The position numbers and the translations under genes were made by a program. A DNA stretch of 5,182 nucleotides from an uncultured beta proteobacterium (GTDB lineage Bacteria; Pseudomonadota; Gammaproteobacteria; Burkholderiales; Rhodocyclaceae). The notes beneath the pieces are model-generated. The model was not told where the DNA came from and searched no databases. It worked only from the letters and a program-made list of their open reading frames with translations. Location: NCBI GenBank assembly GCA_903953145.1, contig CAJBIL010000167.1:1-5182 (forward strand). Direction: 5' to 3'. Below, in pieces: positions 1 through 5,182 of the stretch. Numbering within the stretch: the first letter of the stretch is position 1; the number at the start of each line of letters is the position of its first letter.

Positions 1-19
1 ATCAACTGGAGCAACAATC

Positions 20-253
20 ATGGCGCGTGTCTGCCAAGTAACGGGTAAGGGCCCGATGGTAGGGAACAATGTTTCCCATGCCAACAATAGAACGAAGCGC
101 CGCTTCCTCCCGAATCTGCAGTACCGCCGTTTCTGGGTTGAAAGCGAAAACCATTGGGTGCGTTTGCGCGTATCCAACGCGGGTCTGCGCACTATCGACA
201 AGAACGGTATCGACGTTGTGCTCGCTGATCTGCGCGCACGCGGCGAGATCTGA
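20..253 (+). CDS. rpmB: 50S ribosomal protein L28
   Basis: This 77-residue protein is a structural component of the large ribosomal subunit. It opens with MARVCQVTGKGP and continues with NNVSHANNRTKRRFLPNL (residues 16-33), then RFWVESE and LRVSNAGLRTIDKNGID. These are the hallmark blocks of bacterial L28, in the right order and at the usual length of about 78 residues. Only one cysteine (C5) is present, so this is not the zinc-binding cysteine-rich form. The ATG is preceded by GGAG at 8-11 with eight bases between, which supports this start. The gene stops 15 bases before rpmG, the common rpmB-rpmG pairing in Proteobacteria, so the two are almost certainly co-transcribed. The promoter lies before the window, because only 19 bases precede the start. 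Identification is secure. Confidence 0.97.
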   Translation: MARVCQVTGKGPMVGNNVSHANNRTKRRFLPNLQYRRFWVESENHWVRLRVSNAGLRTIDKNGIDVVLADLRARGEI

Positions 254-268
254 TAAGGAACTGCAGCC

Positions 269-424
269 ATGCGTGAAAAAATCAAGCTCGAGTCAACTGC
301 TGGTACAGGTCACTTCTACACAACGACCAAAAACAAGCGCACCATGCCGGAGAAAATGGAGATCAAGAAGTACGATCCCAAGGTTCGCAAGCATGTAATC
401 TATAAAGAAACCAAGCTGAAGTAA
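269..424 (+). CDS. rpmG: 50S ribosomal protein L33
   Basis: This small gene encodes 51 residues beginning MREKIKLESTAGTGHFYTTT and ending HVIYKETKLK, an end-to-end match to the proteobacterial L33 pattern (xREKIKLxSxAGTGHFYTTxKNKR...HVxYKExK). L33 is a large-subunit ribosomal protein near the E site. It has no cysteines, so it belongs to the zinc-independent class. The ATG at 269 has an AAGGAA ribosome-binding site at 255-260, eight bases upstream. The protein lacks the few extra N-terminal residues (MAKG-type) seen in the E. coli protein, and no in-frame upstream start with a better site is apparent. It is the second gene of the rpmB-rpmG operon and is followed 16 bases after its stop by a strong terminator. 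Confidence 0.96.
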   Translation: MREKIKLESTAGTGHFYTTTKNKRTMPEKMEIKKYDPKVRKHVIYKETKLK

Positions 425-440
425 TAACTGGCTCGGGTAA

Positions 441-475
441 AAAAGCCTCGCTGATTCTTCAGCGGGGCTTTTTTT
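441..475. terminator. bidirectional intrinsic terminator between rpmG and fccB
   Basis: A GC-rich hairpin pairs GCCTCGCTG (445-453) with CAGCGGGGC (460-468) across the six-base loop ATTCTT, with one G-T pair. The stem extends through four A-T pairs (441-444 with 469-472). On the plus strand it is followed by a run of seven T (469-475). On the minus strand the A run at 439-444 becomes six T. It sits in the 58-base gap between the convergent rpmG and fccB stop codons, so it can end both the ribosomal protein operon and the aceK-fccA-fccB unit. Confidence 0.92.
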
Positions 476-482
476 CGTCCAT

Positions 483-1754
483 TTACGTCAGCATGTCTGC
501 CCAGATATTCTTTGCCCAACCCATGGCTGATTTTGCTTCCAGCTCGTTGCGAATAACCGAAACGCCTCCGGCGCCTTGTACGGGAAGCATGGTTTTTTTC
601 TCGGCATCGTAGCTGTGTACGGATGCAACATGAATTGCATTCCGCGAGTCGACAAAGCTGTAGCAGGTGTTCATCAGCAGCGGTGCGGGATTGGGGGCGT
701 CTCCGGCCAGCAGATTGAGAATGGCGGCAGTTGCCAGTTTGGCGTGCTGGTTAGCCATGTGGCCTGATTTCGGCATTGTTGCCGCCGGAAAAATAGCATC
801 ACCCAGCACGTGAATACCCGGTGTATTTGTTGACGCCATCGACAGCCAGTCGATGTCCACCCAGCGATTGTTGATTAACTTCAGTCCTGACTGAGCGGCG
901 ATATTACCGGCGCGTTGTGGCGGAACAACGTTGAGTACATCGACCTTGACCTTGTCGAACTCCAGTATCGCCGTGTGGTTTGCTGCGTCGACATCGCGCA
1001 GTTCGCTATTCGGTCGATATTCAAGAGTGCCCGGGTAAAGGTCGGCCCAGGCTTTCATAAACAGCCCTTTTTTGGACACCACGTCTTCATTGGCATCAAG
1101 AATCAGAACTTTCGATTTTGGCTTTTTAGCTTTGAAGTAGCCGGCGATTAAGCTGGCACGCTCATAGGGGCCGGGTGGGCAGCGGTAGGGGGCTTTCGGA
1201 ATCGTGATGGCGTAAGTGCCGCCGTCTTTCATGTCTTCAAGTTGCTTGCGTAGCGCAACGGTCTGTGATCCGGCTTTCCAGGCATGCAGAATTTTGCTTT
1301 GCGCGTCTGCGTTGTTTAGGCCGGGTAGGGTTTCGAACATGAAATCGATGCCAGGCGAAAGTACCAGACGGTCGTAACTCATTTCGCCACCTTGCGCCAG
1401 ACGGATTGTGCGTTTGCTGGCATCAATACCGGTAACTTCGTCCTGGATAACGCGCACACCCCATTTTTTGAGGCCTTCATAACCGATGGTGATATCAGCC
1501 AGCGTTTTATCGCCGGAAACCACCAGGTTTGAAATCGGGCAGGAAATAAACTGGGCGTTACGTTCGATCAAGGTGACCTGAACACCGCCATTGCTCCACA
1601 TCCGCAAGTATTTGGCGGCAGTAGCACCGCCGAAGCCACCGCCGACGATTACTACATGTCCATTTGCTTTGGTTGCTCCAGCGCAACCGTAAAGCGCGCC
1701 TGTGGCTGTGGCGGCGCTCATTGCCTTGAGAAAATTGCGTCGATTAAAAATCAT
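483..1754 (-). CDS. fccB: flavocytochrome c sulfide dehydrogenase, FAD subunit
   Basis: The 423-residue product is the flavoprotein subunit of flavocytochrome c:sulfide dehydrogenase (FccB/SoxF), a periplasmic enzyme that oxidises sulfide and passes electrons to a cytochrome c partner. A twin-arginine signal (NRRNFLK, residues 4-10) precedes a hydrophobic Ala-rich stretch, fitting Tat export of a folded FAD protein. The FAD dinucleotide fold follows as VVIVGGGFGGATAAKYL (34-50), and a second FAD-contact motif is HVLGDA (315-320). C72 (in FISCPIS) and C192 (in YRCPPGPYERAS) match the redox-active cysteine pair beside the flavin. The segment HAWKAG..T.ALRKQLEDMKDGGT and the C-terminal TCYSFV region are also typical of the family, as is the length. 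The ATG has GGAG at 1761-1764, six bases upstream. It starts 12 bases after the fccA stop, so the subunits are co-expressed. C24 in LYGC resembles a weak lipobox, but the Tyr is atypical. Distinction from sulfide:quinone reductase rests on the Tat signal, these motifs and the cytochrome neighbour. Confidence 0.94.
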   Translation of the reverse strand: MIFNRRNFLKAMSAATATGALYGCAGATKANGHVVIVGGGFGGATAAKYLRMWSNGGVQVTLIERNAQFISCPISNLVVSGDKTLADITIGYEGLKKWGVRVIQDEVTGIDASKRTIRLAQGGEMSYDRLVLSPGIDFMFETLPGLNNADAQSKILHAWKAGSQTVALRKQLEDMKDGGTYAITIPKAPYRCPPGPYERASLIAGYFKAKKPKSKVLILDANEDVVSKKGLFMKAWADLYPGTLEYRPNSELRDVDAANHTAILEFDKVKVDVLNVVPPQRAGNIAAQSGLKLINNRWVDIDWLSMASTNTPGIHVLGDAIFPAATMPKSGHMANQHAKLATAAILNLLAGDAPNPAPLLMNTCYSFVDSRNAIHVASVHSYDAEKKTMLPVQGAGGVSVIRNELEAKSAMGWAKNIWADMLT

Positions 1755-1766
1755 GAGTGGCTCCGC

Positions 1767-2072
1767 TTATTTCTGTGCAGCAAAATAGGTTGTGATGAGC
1801 GCCATTTGCTCGTCGGTGTAGCCTTTTACGATCTGGTGCATGATCGTCGCTGGCTTATCGCCGGATTTGAAATCCCTGATTTTTTGCAAGAGCTTTTCTT
1901 TCGTGGTGCCAGCCAGCGCCTCCATTCCGGAGCCATCTACCGATTTGCCGTTGGTGCCATGGCAGTTGGCACAAGTGGCTGCAAGATTGCGTGCGAGATT
2001 GGGGTCTTCTGCCTGGGCGGTGGCCGCGGTTGCGGCGAGGCAGAGTGCAGTAAAGAGTTGTCGCAGCTTCAT
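1767..2072 (-). CDS. fccA: monoheme cytochrome c, FccA-type subunit of sulfide dehydrogenase
   Basis: This gene encodes a 101-residue secreted c-type cytochrome. Residues 1-21 form a Sec signal peptide (positive MKLRQ, hydrophobic core, AQA cleavage motif before EDPN). The mature part of about 80 residues holds one heme site, CANCH (34-38). The segment FKSGDKPATIMHQIVKGYTDEQM (68-90, from F68) resembles the first domain of diheme FccA, and M78 in TIM is the probable sixth heme ligand. The familiar purple-sulfur-bacterial FccA has two heme domains; here only one is present, as in smaller single-heme versions. It should accept electrons from the FccB flavin in the periplasm. The start at 2072 is chosen because GAAGGAG lies just upstream and the signal peptide begins there; an in-frame ATG farther upstream lies inside aceK. 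It sits 28 bases after aceK and 12 before fccB. The family and pairing are clear; the symbol is by homology and context. Confidence 0.9.
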   Translation of the reverse strand: MKLRQLFTALCLAATAATAQAEDPNLARNLAATCANCHGTNGKSVDGSGMEALAGTTKEKLLQKIRDFKSGDKPATIMHQIVKGYTDEQMALITTYFAAQK

Positions 2073-2080
2073 CGTTTGAT

Positions 2081-2087
2081 CTCCTTC
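2081..2087 (-). promoter_or_regulatory. ribosome binding site of fccA
   Basis: Read on the minus strand, the sequence GAAGGAG lies eight bases before the ATG at 2072-2070. This strong Shine-Dalgarno match settles the fccA start at the signal-peptide methionine. It argues against the in-frame ATG at 2192, which would add 40 residues of non-homologous sequence overlapping aceK. It also implies that fccA is translated independently of aceK. Confidence 0.85.
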
Positions 2088-2090
2088 TTT

Positions 2091-2098
2091 GGGGGGGG
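2091..2098. repeat. eight-base homopolymer (G on plus, C on minus) in the aceK-fccA gap
   Basis: Eight consecutive G residues on the plus strand fill most of the short gap between the aceK stop (2103-2101) and the fccA ribosome-binding site. In the transcript this is a C8 run located about three bases before the AAAGAAGGAG leader. A length change would alter no reading frame, since aceK has already stopped and fccA has not started. Any effect would be on mRNA structure, spacing or coupling. It could also be a sequencing-length artefact. Confidence 0.8.
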
Positions 2099-2100
2099 AC

Positions 2101-3852
2101 TCAGGCAACCGGAAAGGCTTTGCAGAAGCGCAGTTCTTCAGGGTAGGGAAAGAAGTCTTCGACGTGTCCATCGAGAATCTTTTGTTTGGCATTTTTCCAG
2201 AGCGTCGCAGTGAGCAGGTCGCGGTGATACTTTAGAAAAGCGGCACGCACTTTGGGTGATCCGAGCAGAAAAGTGGCGAATTCTTCGGGAAAAACATCAT
2301 TGCGGCCGACTGAATACCAGGGTTCGCTGGACATCTCCATCTCCGGGTAGGGCGCTTCCGGGATCACGCGAAAGTTGCAGTCAGTCATGAATTCGATTTC
2401 ATCATAGTCGTAAAAAACGACGCGGTTGTAACGGGTTACGCCAAAGTTTTTCCACAGCATGTCGCCGGGGAAAATATTGGCGCTGGCCAGTTCGCGGATT
2501 GCGTTGCCGTATTCGAACACGGCATGGTCAATTTGTTCTGGCGTCGCGGTATCCAGGTAAATATTGAGCGGTATCATGCGGCGCTCGATATAGAGATGCT
2601 TGATGATGATGTCGTCACCGTCTTCTTCAATCAGTGATGGTGCAACGTCCATTAACTCTTGCAATAGTTCTTCCGAAAAGCGTTTTTTCGGTAGTGCAGC
2701 GTGAGAGAACTCAAGCGTGTCGGCCATCCGTCCGACCCGGTCGACTTGTTTGACGAGCAGGTACTTGGCTTTGACGGTGGCGTGATCAACTTCCTTGGTC
2801 GCTGCAAAAACATCTTTGATGATCTTGAAAACGTAGGGATAGGACGGCAGCGTGAAAACCATCATGACCATGCCGCGAATTCCCGGCGCGGCGATGAATT
2901 TATCTTCCGAGTGACGCAAATGTTGTATCAGGTCACGGAAGAACATGGTCTTGCCCTGTTTGCCGAGGCCAAGCATGGTGTATATCTCGGAGCGTGGCTT
3001 GCTTGGCATGATGCTGCGCAGGAACTGGACGTAGCCCGATGGGACCTCCATGTCGACCATGAAATAGGCGCGCGAGAGCGAGAAAAGCAGGCTGATTCGC
3101 CAGGCGTCGAGCAGAATGGTGTCGATTAACAGTTTGCCGTCCGGTGTATGCAGGACAGGCACGGCAAAAGCGTATTCGAGATGACCATTGATCGCCTTAC
3201 CGATAATGTAAGCGGCCTTGTTGCGATAAAAGGCAGAGTACAGCACCTGAATCTGCGCATTTGCTTCGGCTTGCGGCCAACCTCCCAGATGCTTCTCAAG
3301 GCTGCGCATGATGTAATCAATATCCCGGTCGAGATTCTCAAACGGGCGTTGCCAGTCAAAGTCGAGCACCAGTTGTTTGATCGTCTCGCGTAAGCCGCGC
3401 TGCATCGGGTAATAACTGGAATAAGTCGGTGGGTACGAGTCGATGTATTCCGTTGAAGCTGCGGGGCGGGCAAAAATGTAGTCGTTGTGGAAGTAGGTGC
3501 GGTGCAGGATCTTCGAGCAAACCGAGTTGAAAAAGGTTTCTGCAAGTTCCGGTTGCTTGTGATTGATCAGTTGGCCGATGTAGTAAAGCTTGAGTTGTTG
3601 CCAGGTGACATCATCAAGCGTGCTGGCCCCAAATTCGGCGCACAGTAGATCGGCGTTTTCATCGACGCGTTCGTCGTAAGAACGGATACGATCGCGAACG
3701 GCTGTCTGCACGCCTTTCCAGTCTGCTGCTTCAAAAAGAATTTTGGCCTGCCGGCCATAATGGCGCATTAGTCGGTAGTGGCGGTTGAAGCCGTCGATCA
3801 TGGCTTCGGCGATGCGTTTGGCGAGAGGATTCTCTGCGGGTGAGATTTCCAT
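2101..3852 (-). CDS. aceK: isocitrate dehydrogenase kinase/phosphatase AceK
   Basis: This 583-residue cytoplasmic enzyme is the bifunctional kinase/phosphatase that inactivates and reactivates isocitrate dehydrogenase, controlling the split between the TCA cycle and the glyoxylate bypass. Length matches the family (about 580). The N-terminal half is the regulatory domain (DGFNRHYRLMRHY at 20-32; DFDWQRPFENLDRDIDYIM at 164-182). The kinase-like half carries the nucleotide loop APGIRGM (322-328), a lysine in VFKI (K343), D378 in RMADTLEF, GDMLWKNFG (463-471) and the metal-binding VVFYDYDE (478-485). These align at a constant offset of seven with the E. coli residues K336, D371 and D475 as I recall them, so both activities should be intact. 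The start is the first ATG giving the conserved N-terminus, but no good Shine-Dalgarno sequence precedes it, so initiation may be weak. It diverges from a monomeric isocitrate dehydrogenase gene across 294 bases and runs into fccA. No aceA or aceB is in the window, unlike the enterobacterial aceBAK operon. Confidence 0.96.
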   Translation of the reverse strand: MEISPAENPLAKRIAEAMIDGFNRHYRLMRHYGRQAKILFEAADWKGVQTAVRDRIRSYDERVDENADLLCAEFGASTLDDVTWQQLKLYYIGQLINHKQPELAETFFNSVCSKILHRTYFHNDYIFARPAASTEYIDSYPPTYSSYYPMQRGLRETIKQLVLDFDWQRPFENLDRDIDYIMRSLEKHLGGWPQAEANAQIQVLYSAFYRNKAAYIIGKAINGHLEYAFAVPVLHTPDGKLLIDTILLDAWRISLLFSLSRAYFMVDMEVPSGYVQFLRSIMPSKPRSEIYTMLGLGKQGKTMFFRDLIQHLRHSEDKFIAAPGIRGMVMMVFTLPSYPYVFKIIKDVFAATKEVDHATVKAKYLLVKQVDRVGRMADTLEFSHAALPKKRFSEELLQELMDVAPSLIEEDGDDIIIKHLYIERRMIPLNIYLDTATPEQIDHAVFEYGNAIRELASANIFPGDMLWKNFGVTRYNRVVFYDYDEIEFMTDCNFRVIPEAPYPEMEMSSEPWYSVGRNDVFPEEFATFLLGSPKVRAAFLKYHRDLLTATLWKNAKQKILDGHVEDFFPYPEELRFCKAFPVA

Positions 3853-3883
3853 CTGGGCGAATTCTGTCGTTAGTGTTGCGAAG

Positions 3884-3889
3884 ATTGTA
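3884..3889 (-). promoter_or_regulatory. candidate -10 box for aceK
   Basis: On the minus strand these bases read TACAAT, five of six matches to TATAAT. Transcription would begin about seven bases downstream, leaving a leader of some 25 bases before the aceK ATG. The expected -35 position holds only a poor match (around TTCGAC with 16-base spacing), so the promoter would be weak or need an activator. The inverted repeat centred near 3940 lies about 50 bases upstream of the box, where an activator could bind. Confidence 0.35.
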
Positions 3890-3925
3890 ACATCGCGGGT
3901 ATCGCGTCGAAGCGGCTACCCTGAA

Positions 3926-3955
3926 TGGCCGGGTTGCATAATATACTTCCGGCCA
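3926..3955. repeat. perfect inverted repeat with AT-rich core, possible operator
   Basis: TGGCCGG (3926-3932) and CCGGCCA (3949-3955) form a perfect 7-bp inverted repeat separated by 16 bases. The core contains GCATAATATAC, which resembles a -10 element on either strand (TATACT on plus, TATTAT or TATATT on minus). The two arms are 23 bases apart centre to centre, about two helical turns, so they could be half-sites for a dimeric regulator. Alternatively, transcription from either side could fold it into a stem with a large loop. There is no T run after it, so it is not a terminator. Confidence 0.5.
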
Positions 3956-4106
3956 AGAGTCGCTTAATCAGTAAAAATCCAGTTCTAGCCGAATTGAAGC
4001 CACGCTATTTGTTTGGCGTTTTTTCAGTGTTTTTAAGTAACTCTTTAAGGTTGGTGTCAGGGATTTCCCATAAACTAGCGCGATACGCGTTTGCTCATGC
4101 ACTGAT

Positions 4107-4126
4107 CAACCAACCGACCAACTAAC
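4107..4126 (+). repeat. five tandem YRAC tetranucleotides in the icd leader
   Basis: The bases read CAAC CAAC CGAC CAAC TAAC, five imperfect four-base units just before the icd ribosome-binding site. The stretch holds only two G or T bases and should be unstructured in the mRNA. That fits a leader kept open for ribosome loading on a highly expressed gene, although chance or a binding role for an RNA-binding protein cannot be excluded. Confidence 0.5.
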
Positions 4127-4133
4127 CAAAAGC

Positions 4134-4140
4134 AAGGGGA
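4134..4140 (+). promoter_or_regulatory. ribosome binding site of icd
   Basis: AAGGGGA lies six bases before the ATG at 4147. It fixes the start of the truncated isocitrate dehydrogenase frame and agrees with the family N-terminus (KIIYTLTDEAP shortly after the Met). Confidence 0.8.
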
Positions 4141-4146
4141 TAACAA

Positions 4147-5182
4147 ATGGCTGCAGGAAAATCAAAGATCATTTACACGCTCACTGACGAGGCGCCGCTG
4201 TTGGCGACTTGTGCATTTTTGCCGATTATCCGTACTTTTACCGCGCCGGCCGGCATCGAGATCGAGAAAAGTGATATTTCCGTTTCTGCGCGCATTCTGG
4301 CCGAATTTTCCGATTTCCTGACCGACGCACAAAAAGTTCCGAACACCCTGTCTGAACTCGGTCGACTGACCCTGCTGCCGGATACCAATATCGTCAAGTT
4401 GCCGAATATCAGCGCCTCCCTGCCGCAACTGACCGCAGCGATCAAGGAGCTGCAAACGCGCGGTTTCAAGATTCCGGATTTCCCCGAAAACCCGAAGAGC
4501 GACGAAGAAAAAGCCATCAAGACCCGTTATTCCAAGTGTCTGGGTAGCTCGGTTAACCCGGTACTGCGTGAAGGCAACTCCGATCGCCGCGCACCGCTGG
4601 CCGTCAAGCGCTATGCGCGCAAAAACCCGCACTCGATGGGCAAGTGGAGCATGGCTTCGCGTACTCACGTGGCGCACATGCTGCATGGTGATTTCTATCA
4701 CGGCGAAAAGTCGATGACGCTGGACAAGGCGCGTGACGTCAAGATGGAGCTCCTTACCAAGAGCGGCAAAACCATCGTTCTGAAGCCGAAGCTTTCCCTG
4801 CTCGCCGGCGAGATCATCGACAGTATGTTCATGAGCAAGAAAGCACTGTGCGATTTTTACGAAGAGCAACTCGAAGATGCCCGCGAAACCGGTGTGATGT
4901 TCTCACTGCACGTCAAGGCAACGATGATGAAGGTTTCGCACCCGATCGTCTTCGGCCACTGTGTCCGGATTTTCTACAAGGAGGCCTTCGAGAAGCACGC
5001 AAAGCTGTTTGAAGAACTGGGTGTCAATGTCAATAACGGCATGTCCAACCTCTACGACAAGATTGCCAAGCTCCCGGAATCGAAGCGCGACGAAATCATC
5101 CATGACCTGCACGCCTGCCATGAGCATCGCCCGGAACTGGCGATGGTCGATTCCGCCAAGGGCATCACCAACTTCCACTCGC
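4147..5182 (+). CDS. icd: monomeric NADP-dependent isocitrate dehydrogenase (3' truncated by window)
   Basis: An open frame begins at ATG 4147 and runs off the window without a stop, giving 345 codons of a family usually near 740 residues. It is the monomeric (IDH-II, Azotobacter-type) isocitrate dehydrogenase, which oxidatively decarboxylates isocitrate to 2-oxoglutarate with NADP+ in the TCA cycle. Diagnostic blocks in order are KIIYTLTDEAP (7-17), KLPNISASLPQL (84-95), SVNPVLREGNSDRRAPL (135-151), HVAHMLHGDFY (174-184), AGEIIDSMFMSKKAL (220-234) and LHVKATMMKVSHPI (254-267). By comparison with the Azotobacter enzyme, S134, N137, R141, R147 and K257 should contact isocitrate. It is unrelated in sequence to the short homodimeric Icd of E. 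coli. It diverges from aceK, whose product classically controls isocitrate dehydrogenase. The missing half would carry the remaining metal and NADP+ sites. An antisense frame inside it is a shadow. Confidence 0.95.
   Translation, partial: MAAGKSKIIYTLTDEAPLLATCAFLPIIRTFTAPAGIEIEKSDISVSARILAEFSDFLTDAQKVPNTLSELGRLTLLPDTNIVKLPNISASLPQLTAAIKELQTRGFKIPDFPENPKSDEEKAIKTRYSKCLGSSVNPVLREGNSDRRAPLAVKRYARKNPHSMGKWSMASRTHVAHMLHGDFYHGEKSMTLDKARDVKMELLTKSGKTIVLKPKLSLLAGEIIDSMFMSKKALCDFYEEQLEDARETGVMFSLHVKATMMKVSHPIVFGHCVRIFYKEAFEKHAKLFEELGVNVNNGMSNLYDKIAKLPESKRDEIIHDLHACHEHRPELAMVDSAKGITNFHS

Larger units (their letters stand above)
3853..4146. promoter_or_regulatory. divergent intergenic region between aceK and icd
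   Basis: This 294-base region must hold the promoters of both divergent genes. The aceK-proximal third contains a TACAAT box and an inverted repeat (listed separately). The middle (about 3961-4050) is AT-rich, with T runs at 4019-4024 and 4030-4034 and a TTTAAG hexamer at 4032-4037 repeated at 4044-4049. TAAACT at 4071-4076 could be a plus-strand -10 box for icd, giving a leader of roughly 65 bases, but no convincing -35 box sits 16-18 bases before it. A plus-strand reading frame across 3925-4125 has no ribosome-binding site and no recognisable product. I see no RNA gene here. Confidence 0.6.

Noticed and set aside
69..398. 109-residue plus-strand frame across rpmB and rpmG
   Set aside because: It is a different frame over two certain ribosomal protein genes, rich in Ser and Cys, with no similarity to a known protein.
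1680..1692. lipobox (LYGC, C24) making FccB a lipoprotein
   Set aside because: Tyr before Gly is atypical for a lipobox, and the twin-arginine signal plus a soluble periplasmic enzyme family explain the region better. It is left only as a remark.
2073..2192. 40-residue N-terminal extension of the fccA frame from an upstream ATG
   Set aside because: It overlaps the aceK 3' end in another frame, crosses the homopolymer, lacks a good ribosome-binding site, and would bury the signal peptide and its strong Shine-Dalgarno sequence inside a protein.
1656..2213. 185-residue plus-strand open frame antisense to fccA and the fccB start
   Set aside because: It is a shadow of two well-supported minus-strand genes, with no ribosome-binding site or recognisable domain.
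3926..3939. possible sigma-54 promoter (TGGC...TTGCA)
   Set aside because: The GG and GC elements are only seven bases apart; the sigma-54 -24/-12 pair needs about ten.
3925..4125. 66-residue plus-strand open frame in the aceK-icd gap, considered as a small leader gene
   Set aside because: There is no Shine-Dalgarno match before its ATG, no recognisable product, and it covers probable promoter elements.
4162..4869. 235-residue minus-strand open frame inside icd
   Set aside because: It is antisense to a clearly conserved dehydrogenase coding sequence. Its composition (rich in Arg, Gln, Leu) is what the reverse complement of that gene gives, and it resembles no family I know.

Overview
The window reads as a stretch of ordinary chromosome from a betaproteobacterium. 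The two ribosomal proteins are of the proteobacterial type, and AceK, a monomeric isocitrate dehydrogenase and flavocytochrome c sulfide dehydrogenase occur together. The mix would suit a Rhodocyclales-like organism (Dechloromonas or Azonexus type), but that placement is inference from gene content and protein flavour, not from a search. No mobile element, CRISPR array, tRNA or rRNA is visible.

Layout: (1) Bases 20-424, plus strand: rpmB and rpmG, the ribosomal proteins L28 and L33, in a tight two-gene operon. It ends at a strong stem-loop at 441-475 with T runs on both strands. (2) Bases 483-3852, minus strand: read in the direction of transcription, aceK, then fccA (monoheme cytochrome c), then fccB (flavoprotein). 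Gaps are only 28 and 12 bases, so the three look like one transcription unit ending at the same bidirectional terminator. (3) Bases 3853-4146: a divergent intergenic region with a perfect 7-bp inverted repeat around an AT-rich core, a TACAAT box facing aceK, and a C/A-rich leader before icd. (4) From 4147 to the window end, plus strand: a monomeric NADP-dependent isocitrate dehydrogenase, cut off by the window edge after about 345 codons. It has no stop codon in the window.

How the genes relate: isocitrate dehydrogenase sends isocitrate through the TCA cycle, and AceK (isocitrate dehydrogenase kinase/phosphatase) classically switches dehydrogenase activity off so that isocitrate enters the glyoxylate bypass. 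Their divergent pairing makes functional sense, but the classical AceK substrate is the homodimeric enzyme, not the unrelated monomeric type seen here. FccAB is a periplasmic enzyme oxidising sulfide with electrons passed to cytochrome c. Its position directly behind aceK is the other unusual feature. I see no wholly new system; the interest lies in these pairings and in the regulatory DNA between aceK and icd.
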